Shown here one piece after another: positions 1-16,833 of a stretch of 39,890 nucleotides of DNA. The notes under the pieces were generated by a model. It worked only from the letters and a program-made list of their open reading frames with translations, was not told the DNA's origin and did not search any database. A program made the translations under genes and the position numbers. The stretch is from the NCBI GenBank assembly GCA_004357435.1, contig SMVS01000071.1, forward strand, positions 1 to 39,890, in the 5' to 3' direction. The stretch is from Nitrospina sp. Lineage in GTDB: Bacteria; Nitrospinota; Nitrospinia; Nitrospinales; Nitrospinaceae. Numbering within the stretch: position 1 is the stretch's first letter; the number at the start of each line of letters is the position of its first letter.

Positions 1-1
1 C

Positions 2-682
<681 letters not shown>

Positions 683-769
683 ATATTAGGGACCTCAAAA
701 GCCTGAGAAAACCGTAACTGTTTTTTATTGGGTATGCTTTTTTAAAACTTCTTTTAGGAGACCACACTG

Positions 770-4861
<4,092 letters not shown>

Positions 4862-4890
4862 ATTAATGATATATAAAGGTCATTTTACCC

Positions 4891-4918
4891 TTGACTCCGG
4901 TCTTTTCGATGTTAAGAT
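4891..4918 (+). promoter_or_regulatory. putative sigma70-type promoter upstream of rpsL (TTGACT-N16-TAAGAT)
   Basis: -35 TTGACT 4891-4896, 16-nt spacer, -10 TAAGAT 4913-4918, in the rpoC-rpsL intergenic gap. Confidence 0.45.
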
Positions 4919-4971
4919 TCAGGTCTTTTCCTCTGCTGGAAATAAAACCTAACGTTTTTTAACTCAACAAG

Positions 4972-5017
4972 TTAATCAGGGGGCATCCGTCTGATTTTAT
5001 TAGGATTGCCTGATTAA
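4972..5017 (+). promoter_or_regulatory. possible mutually exclusive hairpins in rpsL 5' leader
   Basis: TTAATCAGG (4972-4980) is perfectly complementary to CCTGATTAA (5009-5017); AATCAG (4974-4979) is also complementary to CTGATT (4991-4996). Confidence 0.35.
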
Positions 5018-5029
5018 GAGAGGTTTATT

Positions 5030-5407
5030 TTGCCGACCATCAATCAACTGGTCAAAGTTGGCCGACAGCGGCCTGAAGATAAAACGGGCAGTCCGGCTCT
5101 AAAGGCCTGCCCGCAAAAGCGAGGGGTGTGCGTCCGGGTGTATACCTCCACGCCAAAAAAGCCCAACTCGGCCTTACGTAAGGTGGCCCGGGTCCGGTTG
5201 ACCAATGGCATGGAAGTGACGACCTATATCCCCGGTGTGGGTCACAATTTACAGGAGCATTCGATTGTTTTGATCCGGGGGGGGCGGGTGAAAGATCTTC
5301 CGGGAGTGCGGTACCACGTGGTCCGGGGCAGTTTGGACACTTTGGGTGTGGATGGCCGCATGAAGAGCCGTTCTAAATACGGCACGAAGAAACAGAAAAA
5401 AGGCTAA
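5030..5407 (+). CDS. rpsL: 30S ribosomal protein S12
   Basis: [11 protein letters not shown]...[23 protein letters not shown] start preceded by AGAGAGG. Confidence 0.99.
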   Translation: MPTINQLVKVGRQRPEDKTGSPALKACPQKRGVCVRVYTSTPKKPNSALRKVARVRLTNGMEVTTYIPGVGHNLQEHSIVLIRGGRVKDLPGVRYHVVRGSLDTLGVDGRMKSRSKYGTKKQKKG

Positions 5408-5429
5408 TTTTTAACCCTAAAAGGAACCC

Positions 5430-5903
5430 ATGGCAAGAAGGCACGAAGCAGAAAAACGGGAGATTTTACCGGATCCCAAGTACAGCGATATCCTGGTGGC
5501 TCGGTTTATCAACTGCCTTTTGAAAAAAGGCAAGAAGAGCCTGGCTGAAAAGTTGTTTTATTCGGCCCTCGATAATGTTGCCATAAAACTGAAGGAAGAA
5601 AAGCCGCTGGCCGTTTTCAAAAAAGCTGTGGAAAATGTCGCGCCGGTACTGGAAGTGCGGTCGCGCCGCGTGGGAGGCGCCACGTATCAGGTGCCGGTGG
5701 AAGTCAGTTTCACCCGACGCACCGCTTTGGGCATCCGCTGGATGATTGCCAACGCCAAATCCCGCGCGGGACGGACCATGGCGGAAAAACTGACCCTTGA
5801 GATTGTCGATGCTTTTAATAATACCGGTGGTGCCATTCGTAAAAAAGAAGATGTGCATCGAATGGCCGAAGCCAACAAGGCGTTCGCTCATTACCGTTGG
5901 TGA
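5430..5903 (+). CDS. rpsG: 30S ribosomal protein S7
   Basis: 157 aa, [14 protein letters not shown]...[15 protein letters not shown]. Confidence 0.99.
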   Translation: MARRHEAEKREILPDPKYSDILVARFINCLLKKGKKSLAEKLFYSALDNVAIKLKEEKPLAVFKKAVENVAPVLEVRSRRVGGATYQVPVEVSFTRRTALGIRWMIANAKSRAGRTMAEKLTLEIVDAFNNTGGAIRKKEDVHRMAEANKAFAHYRW

Positions 5904-5918
5904 GTGCAATAGAAATTC

Positions 5919-8021
5919 ATGAGTAAGAAAATCACGCTGGAAAAAGTCAGGAATATCGGGATCATCGCTCACATCGATGCCGGCAAGACCACGACCACGG
6001 AGCGCATCCTGTATTACACCGGTAAAAGTCACAAAATCGGTGAAGTTCACGATGGCAGTGCGACCATGGACTGGATGGAGTTGGAGCAGGAGCGGGGCAT
6101 CACCATCACCTCCGCGGCCACCACCTGTTTTTGGAAGGAGCACCAGATCAACATCATCGACACTCCGGGGCATGTCGATTTTACCGCGGAAGTGGAGCGG
6201 TCCTTGCGGGTGCTCGATGGCGCTGTTGGCGTGTTCTGCGCCGTGGGGGGAGTCGAGCCGCAGTCCGAGACGGTGTGGCGCCAGGCCTCCAAATACCAGG
6301 TGCCGCGCATTGGATTCGTCAATAAAATGGATCGCGCGGGTGCGGATTTCCTCAATTGCGTGGCGCAAATGCGGGATCGGTTGAACGCCAATCCAGTGCT
6401 GGCGCAGTTGCCCGTTGGTGCTGAGGACCGTTTCGAGGGTGTGGTGGACTTGGTGACGATGAAGGCCAATATTTACTCCGATAAGAATAGTAAAGGCGAG
6501 ACTTACGATGTAGTGGAAATCCCGGAAAATCTCCGCGAGCAGGCCGAGGAGTATCGCGAAAAGCTGATGGAAGCCTTGAGCGACGTGGATGAAGCCCTGA
6601 TGGCGAAGTTTTTGGATGGCAAGGACATCTCCGAGGCGGAAATCCGGGCGGCCTTGCGGGCCGGCACGCTGAGCTTGAGTTTCACCCCGATCTTTTGCGG
6701 CGCCGCTTTTAAAAATAAAGGAGTCCAGCAGTTGCTGGATGCCGTCAATGCTTATCTGCCCTCTCCTCTGGAAATTCCAGCCGTAGTCGGAATCAACCCC
6801 AACAATCAGCAGGAAGTGACGCGTGCCCCGGATGTAACAGCGCCTTTGTCGTCTCTGGCTTTTAAGATCATGACCGATCCTTTTGTCGGCCAGCTGGTTT
6901 TCATTCGAGTGTATTCGGGGGAATTGAAAAGCGGTACTTACGTGTACAACTCCACAAAAAACCAGCGCGAGCGGGTCGGGCGTTTGCTCCGCATGCATGC
7001 CAATAAAAGGGAAGAAATTGATACGCTTTCCGCCGGCGATATCGGAGCCGTGGTCGGATTCAAAAAAACTTTCACCGGCGACACGCTGTGCTTGGAGGGG
7101 GATCCGGTGGTGCTGGAAACCATTTCCTTTCCCCAGCCGGTCATTTCCGTGGCGATCGAGCCTAAAACCAAGCCGGAGGCGGACAAGCTTTCGGATTGTC
7201 TCGCCAAACTCCAGCAGGAAGATCCCACCTTTGAGGTTCGGGTCGATCCGGAAACCAATCAAACCATCATTTCCGGGATGGGTGAATTGCATTTGGAAAT
7301 TTTAGTGGATCGTATGAAGCGCGAATTCTCTCTGGATGTGAACGTATCGAAACCGCAGGTCGCCTACCGCGAAACCATCACCAAATCGGTGGAATTTAAT
7401 TACAAGCATGTCAAGCAGTCCGGTGGCCGTGGCCAATACGGTCATGTGGTGATCTTGCTGGAGCCGCGTGAGGCGGGTGACGGGTTTGAGTTCGTCAATA
7501 AGATCACCGGCGGGGCCATTCCCAGGGAATATATTCCCGCTGTGCAAAAGGGCATCGTCGAAGCCATGGACCGCGGCATCTTGTGCGGATATTCGGTGGT
7601 GGATTGCCGGGTGACCCTGCTCGATGGCTCCTATCATGATGTCGATTCCTCCGAGATGGCTTTCAAGATTTGCGCCTCGATTGCCTTCCGGGAGGCCGCC
7701 AAGAAGGCTTCTCCGGTATTGCTGGAGCCCGTGATGGAGGTCGAAGTGGTGACTCCGGAGGATTTTATGGGCGACGTGATTGGTAACTTGAGTTCCAAGC
7801 GAGCCAAGATTAAGGAGCTGGGTGACCGGGCGGGCGCCAAGGTCATTCGGTCCGAGGTGCCGTTGGCGGGCATGTTTGGTTATTCCACTGATTTACGGTC
7901 TGCCACCCAGGGCCGAGCTAATTATACGATGGAGTTTGCGAAATATGATGTGGTTCCCAGTTCAGTAGCCGAGGAATTGATTGCGAAAGCGGCGGGAACC
8001 TCCAGTTCGGTTGCGGTGTAG
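5919..8021 (+). CDS. fusA: Elongation factor G
   Basis: 700 aa; [42 protein letters not shown]. Confidence 0.99.
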   Translation: MSKKITLEKVRNIGIIAHIDAGKTTTTERILYYTGKSHKIGEVHDGSATMDWMELEQERGITITSAATTCFWKEHQINIIDTPGHVDFTAEVERSLRVLDGAVGVFCAVGGVEPQSETVWRQASKYQVPRIGFVNKMDRAGADFLNCVAQMRDRLNANPVLAQLPVGAEDRFEGVVDLVTMKANIYSDKNSKGETYDVVEIPENLREQAEEYREKLMEALSDVDEALMAKFLDGKDISEAEIRAALRAGTLSLSFTPIFCGAAFKNKGVQQLLDAVNAYLPSPLEIPAVVGINPNNQQEVTRAPDVTAPLSSLAFKIMTDPFVGQLVFIRVYSGELKSGTYVYNSTKNQRERVGRLLRMHANKREEIDTLSAGDIGAVVGFKKTFTGDTLCLEGDPVVLETISFPQPVISVAIEPKTKPEADKLSDCLAKLQQEDPTFEVRVDPETNQTIISGMGELHLEILVDRMKREFSLDVNVSKPQVAYRETITKSVEFNYKHVKQSGGRGQYGHVVILLEPREAGDGFEFVNKITGGAIPREYIPAVQKGIVEAMDRGILCGYSVVDCRVTLLDGSYHDVDSSEMAFKICASIAFREAAKKASPVLLEPVMEVEVVTPEDFMGDVIGNLSSKRAKIKELGDRAGAKVIRSEVPLAGMFGYSTDLRSATQGRANYTMEFAKYDVVPSSVAEELIAKAAGTSSSVAV

Positions 8022-8066
8022 ACCCATATCAAAATAAACCCTCTAGAAAAAATGGAGTGAAAGAGC

Positions 8067-9257
8067 ATGGCTAAAGAAAAATTTGTGAGAGATAAACCCC
8101 ATATGAATGTTGGTACCATTGGTCATGTCGATCATGGTAAAACCACCCTCACTGCGGCCATCACTTTAGTTTTATCCAAAAAAGGTCTGGCGGAGAGTGT
8201 CGCTTTCGATCAGATCGACAAGGCGCCTGAGGAAAAAGAGCGGGGCATCACCATCGCCATCGCGCATGTGGAATACCAGACCGAAAAGCGTCATTACGCG
8301 CATGTGGATTGCCCCGGCCATGCCGACTATGTCAAAAATATGATCACCGGCGCGGCGCAGATGGACGGCGCCATCCTAGTGTTGAACGCTTCCGATGGCC
8401 CCATGCCGCAGACCCGGGAACACATCCTGCTGGCGCGCCAGGTGGGTGTGCCCAAGATCGTGGTGTTCATGAACAAGTGCGATACGGTCGACGATCCAGA
8501 TCTGCTGGATTTGGTGGAAGAGGAAGTGCGAGACCTGTTGAAAAAGTATAAATTCCCGGGGGATGAAATTCCCGTGATTCGCGGCAGTGCCCTGCAGGCT
8601 TTGGAAAATCCAGATGACGAGGAAAAAACCAAATGCATTTGGGATTTGATGAACGCCGTGGATGAGTACATCCCGGTTCCAGACCGGCCCATCGACAAGC
8701 CGTTCCTGATGCCGATTGAAGACATTTTCAGCATCTCCGGTCGCGGCACCGTGGCTACCGGCAGGATCGAAACCGGAGTCATCAAAGTCGGGGAAGAAGT
8801 GGAAATCGTAGGATTCAGGCCCACCACCAAAACCACCGTGACCGGCGTGGAGATGTTCCGCAAACTGCTGGATGACGGGCGGGCCGGGGACAACGTGGGG
8901 TGCCTGTTGCGCGGTACCAAACGCGAAGATATCGAACGCGGTCAGGTCTTGGCCAAGGCGGGTTCCATCACCCCGCACACCAAGTTCAAAGCCGAGGTGT
9001 ATATCCTGACTAAAGATGAGGGAGGCCGTCACACGCCCTTCTTCAACGGCTACCGTCCGCAGTTTTATTTCCGCACCACCGACGTGACCGGTATTGTGAC
9101 TCTGGCATCGGGCGTGGAAATGGTGATGCCTGGTGACAACGTGACGTTTGAGGTGGAATTAATAACCCCGGTGGCCATGGCCAAGGAATTGCGATTCGCC
9201 ATCCGGGAAGGCAGCCGCACAGTGGGCGCCGGTATCGTAAGTGAGATCACCGAATAA
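8067..9257 (+). CDS. tuf: Elongation factor Tu
   Basis: 396 aa; [40 protein letters not shown]. Confidence 0.99.
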   Translation: MAKEKFVRDKPHMNVGTIGHVDHGKTTLTAAITLVLSKKGLAESVAFDQIDKAPEEKERGITIAIAHVEYQTEKRHYAHVDCPGHADYVKNMITGAAQMDGAILVLNASDGPMPQTREHILLARQVGVPKIVVFMNKCDTVDDPDLLDLVEEEVRDLLKKYKFPGDEIPVIRGSALQALENPDDEEKTKCIWDLMNAVDEYIPVPDRPIDKPFLMPIEDIFSISGRGTVATGRIETGVIKVGEEVEIVGFRPTTKTTVTGVEMFRKLLDDGRAGDNVGCLLRGTKREDIERGQVLAKAGSITPHTKFKAEVYILTKDEGGRHTPFFNGYRPQFYFRTTDVTGIVTLASGVEMVMPGDNVTFEVELITPVAMAKELRFAIREGSRTVGAGIVSEITE

Positions 9258-9565
9258 TGGGCGACCAGAGAATTAAAATCAAGTTGAAAGCGTACGACCA
9301 TAAGCTCCTCGATTGGTCGGTGGCCGAGATTGTGGAAACCACCAAACGGACGGGCGCGCGGGTGATCGGGCCGATTCCTTTGCCGACAGTGAGAAATCGG
9401 TGGACCGTTCTCAGGTCGCCGCATGTCGATAAAAAATCCAGGGAGCAGTTCGAGATGCGGACCCACAAACGGATTCTGGAAATTCTCGAGCCGACCCCGC
9501 AAACCGTGGATGCTTTGATGAAATTGGACTTGTCGGGCGGCGTGGATATTGAAATCAAACTTTGA
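9257..9565 (+). CDS. rpsJ: 30S ribosomal protein S10
   Basis: 102 aa S10; start overlaps tuf stop by 1 nt (TAATG). Confidence 0.98.
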   Translation: MGDQRIKIKLKAYDHKLLDWSVAEIVETTKRTGARVIGPIPLPTVRNRWTVLRSPHVDKKSREQFEMRTHKRILEILEPTPQTVDALMKLDLSGGVDIEIKL

Positions 9566-9579
9566 GTGGTTAAGGTGCT

Positions 9580-10209
9580 ATGAAGGGATTGTTGGGAAAA
9601 AAGATTGGAATGACCGAGATCTTCACAGAGCAGGGAGACTGTGTGCCGGTGACCGTTATTCAAGTGGAGCGTTGTATTCCCTTGCTCAGGCGCACTCTGG
9701 AGAAAGACGGTTACCAGGCGGTTTTGGTTTCCTATGGCGACCGCAAGGCCAAGCACACCAATAAACCGTTGCAGGGATTTTATGACAAGTTGAAAGCCAA
9801 GCCGGGAAAGATCCTCACCGAGTTTCGTGATCAGGATATTGACGATGAAGCTCTGGGCAAACCGCTCAATGTGGATATGTTTGAAGAGGGAGAGCGCGTC
9901 AAAGTGGTCGGGATTTCCAAGGGCAGAGGCTTCGCCGGAGTGGTGAAACGATTCGGGTCCAAGGGCAATCCTGCGTCGCGGGGCACCCACGAATCCTTCC
10001 GCGGCGGCGGCGCTATCGGCATGCACACCTATCCGGGGCGTGTCCTCAAAGGTCAGGGCATGCCCGGCCGGATGGGCGGGCAAACGGTGCATGAGAAAAA
10101 CCTCAAGGTGGTCCGTGTGGATGCCGGCAACAACGTCATTCTCATTAAGGGCTCGGTCCCGGGAGCCAACGGCGGGATCGTTAGAATCATGGGCAGACCC
10201 ACGAAATAA
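9580..10209 (+). CDS. rplC: 50S ribosomal protein L3
   Basis: [13 protein letters not shown]...[12 protein letters not shown]-like L3 core ([34 protein letters not shown]). Confidence 0.99.
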   Translation: MKGLLGKKIGMTEIFTEQGDCVPVTVIQVERCIPLLRRTLEKDGYQAVLVSYGDRKAKHTNKPLQGFYDKLKAKPGKILTEFRDQDIDDEALGKPLNVDMFEEGERVKVVGISKGRGFAGVVKRFGSKGNPASRGTHESFRGGGAIGMHTYPGRVLKGQGMPGRMGGQTVHEKNLKVVRVDAGNNVILIKGSVPGANGGIVRIMGRPTK

Positions 10210-10229
10210 TTTTGAAAGGAAAACCCGGC

Positions 10230-10862
10230 ATGCCGGAATTGGAATTGGATTTGGTTGACATGGACAACAAGAAGGTGGGAACCGTCGCGCTGGCCGCGGC
10301 CGTGTTCGACGTCAAGATACGGGAGCACTTGGTCCAGCAGTATGTGAATCTGCAGATGGCGACCCGGCGGCGAGGCACCGCGTCAACCAAGAGTAACAAG
10401 GGGGATCTGCACGGCAGTGGCGCAAAACCCTGGCGGCAGAAAGGCACCGGCCGGGCGCGGGCGGGCACCACCCGGTCGCCCATCTGGCGTGGCGGTATGA
10501 CGGTGTTTGGGCCGACCCCGCGCGATTATTCTTTCAAAATGTCCAGAAAATCCAAAAAACTGGCGCTCAGTTCGGTTTTGACTGACCGGTTGCGGGCCAA
10601 CAAGATTCAAGTGGTGAAGGAGTTGTCCCTCGCGGCACCGAGGACCAAAGACGCGGTGGCGTTACTGAAAAAGCTGGGGTTGCCATCCAAAACTCTTTTT
10701 CTGCTGCACCAAAAAAACTCCAACCTGGAGTTGGCCGTGCGTAATTTGCCGCAGGTGGATGTGTTGTCGGTGGACGGCCTCAATGTGTACGACATTTTGA
10801 TGCATGAGAAAATTGTGTGTACCCCAGAAGCGTTGAAGAAGGTTGAGGAGCGTTTGAACTGA
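10230..10862 (+). CDS. rplD: 50S ribosomal protein L4
   Basis: [47 protein letters not shown] at 10230 preferred over upstream TTG 10212 because of the AAAGGA RBS. Confidence 0.97.
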   Translation: MPELELDLVDMDNKKVGTVALAAAVFDVKIREHLVQQYVNLQMATRRRGTASTKSNKGDLHGSGAKPWRQKGTGRARAGTTRSPIWRGGMTVFGPTPRDYSFKMSRKSKKLALSSVLTDRLRANKIQVVKELSLAAPRTKDAVALLKKLGLPSKTLFLLHQKNSNLELAVRNLPQVDVLSVDGLNVYDILMHEKIVCTPEALKKVEERLN

Positions 10863-11149
10863 TGAACGTCTATAAAATTTTAGAAAAACCACTGATCACT
10901 GAAAAAAGTACCCTCATGCAGGAACAGAGCAACCGGGTGATGTTTCAGGTGAAGCGGTCGGCCAATAAGTTGCAGATCAAGGAGGCGGTTCAGAAAATAT
11001 TCAGCGTTACCGTGCTGGATGTGAACACCATGAACGTCAAACCCAAAAATCGCCGGTTCGGAAAGCATATGGGTAAAACCAAGCAATGGAAAAAAGCCAT
11101 CGTGTTGCTGAAGGCTGGCGACAAGATCGACTTTTTTGAGGGAGCTTAA
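10862..11149 (+). CDS. rplW: 50S ribosomal protein L23
   Basis: 95 aa; [12 protein letters not shown]...; TGATG overlap with rplD. Confidence 0.98.
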   Translation: MNVYKILEKPLITEKSTLMQEQSNRVMFQVKRSANKLQIKEAVQKIFSVTVLDVNTMNVKPKNRRFGKHMGKTKQWKKAIVLLKAGDKIDFFEGA

Positions 11150-11154
11150 GATCA

Positions 11155-11982
11155 ATGCCGATTAAAAAAATGAATCCCACCTCCCCGGGCGTGCGGTTTC
11201 AAACCCGTAACGATTACCACGAGATCACCAAAAAGACGCCGGAAAAGAGTCTGTTGGTGTCCATTTCCAAGCATGCTGGCCGGAATAACAACGGCCGGAT
11301 CACCGCCAAGCGGCGGGGCGGCGGGCACAAAAGACAGTACCGCATTATCGATTTCAAGCGGGACAAGGATGGCATCACCGCCAAGGTTGTCGGGATCGAG
11401 TACGATCCCAACCGTTCCGCGAATATCGCCCTGTTGGTTTATAAGGATGGCGAGAAACGTTATATTCTGGCACCCAAGGAATTGACCGATGGGTCGGTGG
11501 TGGTGTCCGGCGAGGGCGTGGAACCGCGGCCCGGGAATTGCCTGGCGCTCAAGGATATTCCTGAAGGCACGCTGATTCACAATATCGAACTGCGCCCCGG
11601 CAAGGGCGGTCAGTTGGCGCGCAGTGCCGGTGCCAGCGTGCAGTTGATGGCCAAAGAAGGACGGTACGCCAACCTCAAGTTGTCGTCCGGGGAAATTCGA
11701 CTGGTGGACGTGAATTGCCGGGCGACGGTGGGTACCGTGGGCAACAGCGATCATGAAAACGTCACGCTCGGCAAGGCCGGGCGGGTGCGCTGGATGGGTC
11801 GGCGGCCGCGGGTTCGAGCCGTGGCCATGAACCCGGTGGACCATCCCATGGGCGGGGGTGAAGGGCGCTCTTCCGGCGGCCGGCACCCGTGCAGTCCCTG
11901 GGGAGTTCCAGCCAAGGGGTACAAGACGCGTAAAGTTAAAAAATTGTCCAGTAAATATATTTTAAGCCGTCGCAAAAAATAA
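11155..11982 (+). CDS. rplB: 50S ribosomal protein L2
   Basis: 275 aa; [40 protein letters not shown]. Confidence 0.99.
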   Translation: MPIKKMNPTSPGVRFQTRNDYHEITKKTPEKSLLVSISKHAGRNNNGRITAKRRGGGHKRQYRIIDFKRDKDGITAKVVGIEYDPNRSANIALLVYKDGEKRYILAPKELTDGSVVVSGEGVEPRPGNCLALKDIPEGTLIHNIELRPGKGGQLARSAGASVQLMAKEGRYANLKLSSGEIRLVDVNCRATVGTVGNSDHENVTLGKAGRVRWMGRRPRVRAVAMNPVDHPMGGGEGRSSGGRHPCSPWGVPAKGYKTRKVKKLSSKYILSRRKK

Positions 11983-12007
11983 TGAACGAAGATAAGGAAC
12001 GGGATTC

Positions 12008-12289
12008 ATGGCAAGATCATTAAAAAAAGGACCCTTTGTGGATGGGTCGTTGTTGGAAAAGGTGGAAGTGATGAACCGGCGCAACGACCGAAAGGTCATC
12101 AAGACCTGGTCGCGCAGGTCCACCATCCTGCCGGAGTTCGTGGGACACACGTTCGCCATTCACAATGGCAAAAAGTTCATTCCCGTGTTTGTGACGGAGA
12201 ACATGGTCGGTCATAAAATGGGTGAGTTTTCGCCGACCCGCACTTTTCGGGCGCACAGCGGAAAGACTAAAAAAACCTTATCGAAATAA
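12008..12289 (+). CDS. rpsS: 30S ribosomal protein S19
   Basis: [12 protein letters not shown]...[25 protein letters not shown]. Confidence 0.99.
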   Translation: MARSLKKGPFVDGSLLEKVEVMNRRNDRKVIKTWSRRSTILPEFVGHTFAIHNGKKFIPVFVTENMVGHKMGEFSPTRTFRAHSGKTKKTLSK

Positions 12290-12309
12290 CCAGGGATAGC
12301 GAGCTGACG

Positions 12310-12648
12310 ATGGACGTGAGAGCTGTACTGAGACACACGAGGACGACCCCGCAGAAAGCGCGGCTGGTGGCGGATATGATTCGCGGCAAAAATGTCAACG
12401 AAGCGATGAATGTGCTTTCGTTCACCCGCAAAAAAGCCGCCGGAATATTTCAAAAGCTGTTGAAGTCCGCCATCGCCAACGCCGAGGAAAATCACAAGGT
12501 AGTGGATGTCGATGATTTATACATTAAAGAGGTGTATGTGGATGCGGGGGCGGTATTGAAACGTCAGCTGACGCGGGCGCGGGGAATGGCCAACTTGATA
12601 CTGAAACGCACCAGCCACATCACTCTGATATTGAACGAAAAAGACTAA
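12310..12648 (+). CDS. rplV: 50S ribosomal protein L22
   Basis: 112 aa; [15 protein letters not shown]...[17 protein letters not shown]. Confidence 0.98.
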   Translation: MDVRAVLRHTRTTPQKARLVADMIRGKNVNEAMNVLSFTRKKAAGIFQKLLKSAIANAEENHKVVDVDDLYIKEVYVDAGAVLKRQLTRARGMANLILKRTSHITLILNEKD

Positions 12649-12661
12649 TAGGGAGATTGAC

Positions 12662-13333
12662 GTGGGACAAAAAGTTCATCCTTATGGCTTTCGGTTGGGA
12701 ATCAATAAGCCGTGGAGATCCAATTGGTATGCCAAGAAGGATTATCCTGAGCTCCTGCAGGAAGACATTAAAATCCGGACATATTTGAGGAAGGCTCTGT
12801 CGCACGCTGGAGTTTCGAACCTGGAAATTGAGCGTTCCGCCAACCGCATTCGGATCAACATTCACACCGCCCGTCCGGGAATCATCATCGGCAAAAAGGG
12901 GTTGGAAGTGGATCGTTTGAAAGAGGAAATTCAGCAGATCATCGGCGGCAAGCAGGTCAACCTGAATATCAAGGAAATTCGGCGGGCGGAGTTGGACGCT
13001 TCCCTGATTGCCCAGAACATTGCGTTGCAGTTGCAAAAGCGGATTTCTTTTCGCCGCGCGATGAAGAAGGGAGTGATGTCGGCGCTGAGGTTTGGCGCCA
13101 AGGGAATCAAGATTCGTTGTTCGGGACGCCTGGGGGGTGCCGAAATTGCCCGCAGTGAGTGGTATCGCGAAGGCCGGGTGCCTCTGCACACCCTTCGCGC
13201 TGACATTGATTACGGAACGGCCGAAGGCCTGACCACGTACGGTTTGATCGGCATCAAGGTCTGGGTATACAAAGGCGAAATTTTCAATGTGCCGGGACCT
13301 GCGGTGGCAGCGGAAGAAAATGCTAAATCCTGA
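12662..13333 (+). CDS. rpsC: 30S ribosomal protein S3
   Basis: [34 protein letters not shown] start. Confidence 0.99.
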   Translation: MGQKVHPYGFRLGINKPWRSNWYAKKDYPELLQEDIKIRTYLRKALSHAGVSNLEIERSANRIRINIHTARPGIIIGKKGLEVDRLKEEIQQIIGGKQVNLNIKEIRRAELDASLIAQNIALQLQKRISFRRAMKKGVMSALRFGAKGIKIRCSGRLGGAEIARSEWYREGRVPLHTLRADIDYGTAEGLTTYGLIGIKVWVYKGEIFNVPGPAVAAEENAKS

Positions 13334-13377
13334 AATAAAATTAACCAGCCGCATGTTGCTGTGGGAGACCTGATCTC

Positions 13378-13785
13378 ATGTTGATGCCCAAAAAAGTCAA
13401 ATACCGGAAACGGCATAAAGGCCGTATGCGCGGCACCGCTTTTCGCGGCGGTTCCATGAATTTCGGAGAATACGGATTGCAGGCTCTCAGTTGCGGCTGG
13501 ATCACCGACCGACAAATCGAGGCCGCCCGAATTGCTATGACCCGTCATGTGAAACGCGGTGGCAAAATCTGGTTGCGTATTTTCCCGGACAAACCCATCT
13601 CCAAAAAGCCCGCGGAAACCCGGATGGGTAAAGGTAAAGGCAATCCGGAGTTCTGGGTGGCGGTGGTCAAACCTGGCCGTATCCTGTACGAAATGGCTGG
13701 GGTTCCGGAGGACGTCGCCCGCGAAGCTTTGCGGTTGGCTTCGCACAAGTTGTCCGTGGCCACGCGAGTGGTGGTCAATAAATAG
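13378..13785 (+). CDS. rplP: 50S ribosomal protein L16
   Basis: [17 protein letters not shown]...[25 protein letters not shown]. Confidence 0.99.
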   Translation: MLMPKKVKYRKRHKGRMRGTAFRGGSMNFGEYGLQALSCGWITDRQIEAARIAMTRHVKRGGKIWLRIFPDKPISKKPAETRMGKGKGNPEFWVAVVKPGRILYEMAGVPEDVAREALRLASHKLSVATRVVVNK

Positions 13786-13803
13786 GAAACGGAGTTAGAT
13801 TTT

Positions 13804-14037
13804 ATGAAAATGCAGGAAGTTCTGGATCTTTCGGAAAAAGAGCGCGAAGAAAAACTGAAGGATTTGCAGGAAGAATATTTTAATTTAAAGTTTCAGCTGG
13901 CCACCGGTAAAATCGAAAACCCCGGACGGCTGAAGCATATGCGCAGGGATATGGCCCGGATTAAAACTCTGGAGAACCGGAGCCAGCCAGACCCGCAGGC
14001 AACAGGCACTACTGAAGAAAAACCCGCTGGAGCTTGA
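13804..14037 (+). CDS. rpmC: 50S ribosomal protein L29
   Basis: 77 aa; [33 protein letters not shown]. Confidence 0.96.
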   Translation: MKMQEVLDLSEKEREEKLKDLQEEYFNLKFQLATGKIENPGRLKHMRRDMARIKTLENRSQPDPQATGTTEEKPAGA

Positions 14038-14075
14038 TGCGGCACTAACAGATAAGAAGTCGTTCAGGAGGCATT

Positions 14076-14342
14076 TTGAGTCAGAAGATAAGTCGGAAGG
14101 TTCTTACCGGAACCATAGTCAGCAATAAAATGGACAAAACCGTGGTGGTGAAGGTGGAGCGCAAGTTTCCGCATCCCAAGTTTAAGAAAGTGGTCAAGAG
14201 AACCAAGAAATACAAATGCCACGACGAGGAAAATAAATGCCTGGTGGGTGATGTGATCACCATGGTGGAAGTGCGGCCTCTGAGTAAGGAAAAACGCTGG
14301 TCGCTGGTGAGTATATTAAGAACCAAAACTGTAGCCGGGTGA
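14076..14342 (+). CDS. rpsQ: 30S ribosomal protein S17
   Basis: [39 protein letters not shown] start with caggagg. Confidence 0.98.
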   Translation: MSQKISRKVLTGTIVSNKMDKTVVVKVERKFPHPKFKKVVKRTKKYKCHDEENKCLVGDVITMVEVRPLSKEKRWSLVSILRTKTVAG

Positions 14343-14349
14343 GGAAACC

Positions 14350-14718
14350 ATGATTCAATTGCGGACCGTATTGGAAGTCGCCGACAACTCAGGCGCGAAA
14401 AAAGTTCAGTGCATCAAAGTGCTGGGCGGCACCGGCAGGCGTTATGCCTCGGTGGGGGACATCATCGTGGTGGCGGTCAAGGAATCTGAACCGCAGAGCA
14501 CCATCAAAAAGGGCGAAGTCAGAAGAGCTGTGGTGGTGCGGACCCGCAAGGAGTTGCGCCGGGCGGATGGCAGTTATATCAAATTCGACACCAATGCCGC
14601 GGTGTTGGTGACCGATGCTAAAGAGCCCGTCGGTTCCCGCATTTTTGGTCCGGTAGCACGCGAGTTGCGAGCCAAGAAGTTTTTAAAAATCCTTTCTCTG
14701 GCTCCGGAGGTGCTGTGA
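14350..14718 (+). CDS. rplN: 50S ribosomal protein L14
   Basis: 122 aa; [27 protein letters not shown]. Confidence 0.99.
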   Translation: MIQLRTVLEVADNSGAKKVQCIKVLGGTGRRYASVGDIIVVAVKESEPQSTIKKGEVRRAVVVRTRKELRRADGSYIKFDTNAAVLVTDAKEPVGSRIFGPVARELRAKKFLKILSLAPEVL

Positions 14719-15050
14719 TGAGCGCAGGCAAAGCCCATCTTAAAAAAGACGACATCGTTCAGGTGATCGCCGGCCGGGAAAAAGGTAAAAAAGGCAAAAT
14801 CCTGATGCTGTTGCCAGGCGATGAAAGAGTGAAAATCGAAAAATTGAATATGTACAAACGGCACGTCAAGCCATCGGACAAAAACCGGCAAGGCGGTATC
14901 ATGGAGCTTGAAGGCGCCATGCATTGGTCCAATGTTCTCCTGCTGTGCGACAAATGTGGCAAGGGTGTGCGCATCAAACGCAAAAAGCTGGAAGACGGAA
15001 AACGGGTCCGGGTTTGTTGCAAGTGCAACGAAGTCATTGACAAAAATTGA
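14718..15050 (+). CDS. rplX: 50S ribosomal protein L24 (with CxxC...CxxC zinc-type C-terminus)
   Basis: KKDDIVQVIAGREKGKKGKILMLLPGDERVKIEKLN; C-terminal CDKC...CCKC; TGATG overlap with rplN. Confidence 0.97.
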   Translation: MSAGKAHLKKDDIVQVIAGREKGKKGKILMLLPGDERVKIEKLNMYKRHVKPSDKNRQGGIMELEGAMHWSNVLLLCDKCGKGVRIKRKKLEDGKRVRVCCKCNEVIDKN

Positions 15051-15074
15051 TGAAAGTTTTACGGAAAACAGGTC

Positions 15075-15614
15075 ATGTCGAATTTTAAAAAAGCGTATCA
15101 GGAAAAATTCAAGGCGCAGATCCAAAAAGAACTGGGTTTGAAAAATATGATGCAGGTGCCCCGTCTTGAGAAAATTGTGATCAACGTGGGATTGGGGGAG
15201 GCTTTGCAAAATTCCAAACTCATCGATTCCAGTGTGGATCAGTTGCGGCTCATCACCGGTCAACAGCCGGTGGTGACCAAATCGAAGCAAGCCATCTCCA
15301 ATTTTAAATTGCGCGAAGGCGTGCCGATCGGAGTGCGGGTCACCCTGCGCGGCAATCAAATGTACGAGTTTTTTGAGCGGTTTGTGGGATTTGCCCTGCC
15401 GCGGGTGAGGGATTTCAAGGGGCTCTCGTCGAAAGCCTTTGACGGACGCGGTAATTACACCGTCGGCATCCGGGAGCAACTGATATTTCCGGAAATCGAT
15501 TACGACACGATTGAAAAAATCAAGGGAATGAATGTCACGATTTGCACCTCCGCCAAAACGGATGAAGCGGGCAGGGTGTTGCTCAAGACGATGGGTTTCC
15601 CGTTCAGGAATTGA
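15075..15614 (+). CDS. rplE: 50S ribosomal protein L5
   Basis: 179 aa; [15 protein letters not shown]...[22 protein letters not shown]. Confidence 0.99.
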   Translation: MSNFKKAYQEKFKAQIQKELGLKNMMQVPRLEKIVINVGLGEALQNSKLIDSSVDQLRLITGQQPVVTKSKQAISNFKLREGVPIGVRVTLRGNQMYEFFERFVGFALPRVRDFKGLSSKAFDGRGNYTVGIREQLIFPEIDYDTIEKIKGMNVTICTSAKTDEAGRVLLKTMGFPFRN

Positions 15615-15639
15615 TTCTTATTTAACGCAAGGGAATTTT

Positions 15640-15825
15640 ATGGCCAAGAAATCCTTGATCGCCAAGGCGCAAAGGAAACCGAAATTCGCAGTTCGGGCGT
15701 ACAACCGTTGTGCCGTATGCGGCCGGCCGCGGGCTTTTCTCAGGAAGTTCGGGATGTGCCGAATTTGTTTTCGCACCCGGGCGCTGTTGGGGGAGGTCCC
15801 CGGAGTGACCAAGTCGAGCTGGTAG
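15640..15825 (+). CDS. rpsN: 30S ribosomal protein S14, zinc-binding type (61 aa)
   Basis: [61 protein letters not shown]; sits inside the longer listed ORF 15532..15825. Confidence 0.97.
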   Translation: MAKKSLIAKAQRKPKFAVRAYNRCAVCGRPRAFLRKFGMCRICFRTRALLGEVPGVTKSSW

Positions 15826-15861
15826 GTACCGGCCCGGCTCTTTACTGGAGTGTTTTTTATT

Positions 15862-16254
15862 ATGATGACCGATCCCATAGCGGATTTTTTCACACGCATT
15901 CGAAACGCCCTGAAGGCAAAACACAGCAAGGTCGATTTTCCCAATTCCAAGATGAAAGTCCGCTTGGCGAAGATCCTCAAGGATGAGGGGTTTGTTCGGG
16001 ATTTCAAGACCGCCAAGGATAGCAAGCAGGGAGTCCTGCGAGTTTATCTGAAGTACAAGGATGGCGACCCCGCGATCCGTGGTATCAAGCGGGTCAGCAA
16101 ACCGGGTTGCCGGGTGTACGTGGCCAAGGATGCCTTGCCGAAAGTTATTAATGGATTGGGCGTGGCGATTATTTCCACCTCTTCCGGAGTTATCACCGAC
16201 GAGGGGTGTCGCCAAAAAGGAATCGGCGGCGAGGTCCTGGGTTACGTCTGGTGA
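15862..16254 (+). CDS. rpsH: 30S ribosomal protein S8
   Basis: [32 protein letters not shown]...[28 protein letters not shown]. Confidence 0.98.
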   Translation: MMTDPIADFFTRIRNALKAKHSKVDFPNSKMKVRLAKILKDEGFVRDFKTAKDSKQGVLRVYLKYKDGDPAIRGIKRVSKPGCRVYVAKDALPKVINGLGVAIISTSSGVITDEGCRQKGIGGEVLGYVW

Positions 16255-16272
16255 TTAAAGAGAAAAAGGATT

Positions 16273-16824
16273 ATGTCTAGAATTGGTCGGAAACCCATCC
16301 CCATTCCTTCTGGGGTGGAGTGCAAAATTCAAGGATCCCACGTTACCATCAAGGGGCCCAAGGGGGAATTGCAACGCGATTGCCATCCCAACATGAAGAT
16401 TGAAATGGCGGAAGGGCAGGTTCTGGTGACCCGCCCCTCGGACAGTCGCACCGACCGGTCCCTGCATGGCTTGACCCGAACCCTGATCAACAACATGATG
16501 GTGGGTGTTTCAGCAGGGTACATGAAACAGCTCAATATCGTGGGAGTGGGATACAAGGTTGAATTGAAAGGCAAGAACTTGGTGATGCAACTGGGTTATT
16601 CGCATCCCATCCATTACGCCAGTCCGGACGGGATAGAGTTTGAAGTCGATTCCAAGGCCAACACGATCAAGGTCAAGGGGATCAATAAAGAAACAGTCGG
16701 ACAGACCTCGGCTGAAATCAGGAAGTTCAGGCCGCCGGAACCGTACAAGGGTAAAGGGGTGATGTATTCCGATGAACGAATTCGAAGAAAAGCGGGCAAG
16801 ACCGCCGCTGGAACCCAAGGCTAA
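16273..16824 (+). CDS. rplF: 50S ribosomal protein L6
   Basis: MSRIGRKPIPIPSGVE...RKFRPPEPYKGKGVMYSDERIRRKAGKTA. Confidence 0.99.
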   Translation: MSRIGRKPIPIPSGVECKIQGSHVTIKGPKGELQRDCHPNMKIEMAEGQVLVTRPSDSRTDRSLHGLTRTLINNMMVGVSAGYMKQLNIVGVGYKVELKGKNLVMQLGYSHPIHYASPDGIEFEVDSKANTIKVKGINKETVGQTSAEIRKFRPPEPYKGKGVMYSDERIRRKAGKTAAGTQG

Positions 16825-16833
16825 CAGGAATCT

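Noticed and set aside
5466-7292. 608-aa antisense ORF opposite rpsG and fusA
   Set aside because: Codon-aligned over fusA; same codon-bias artefact, with no domain or RBS support.
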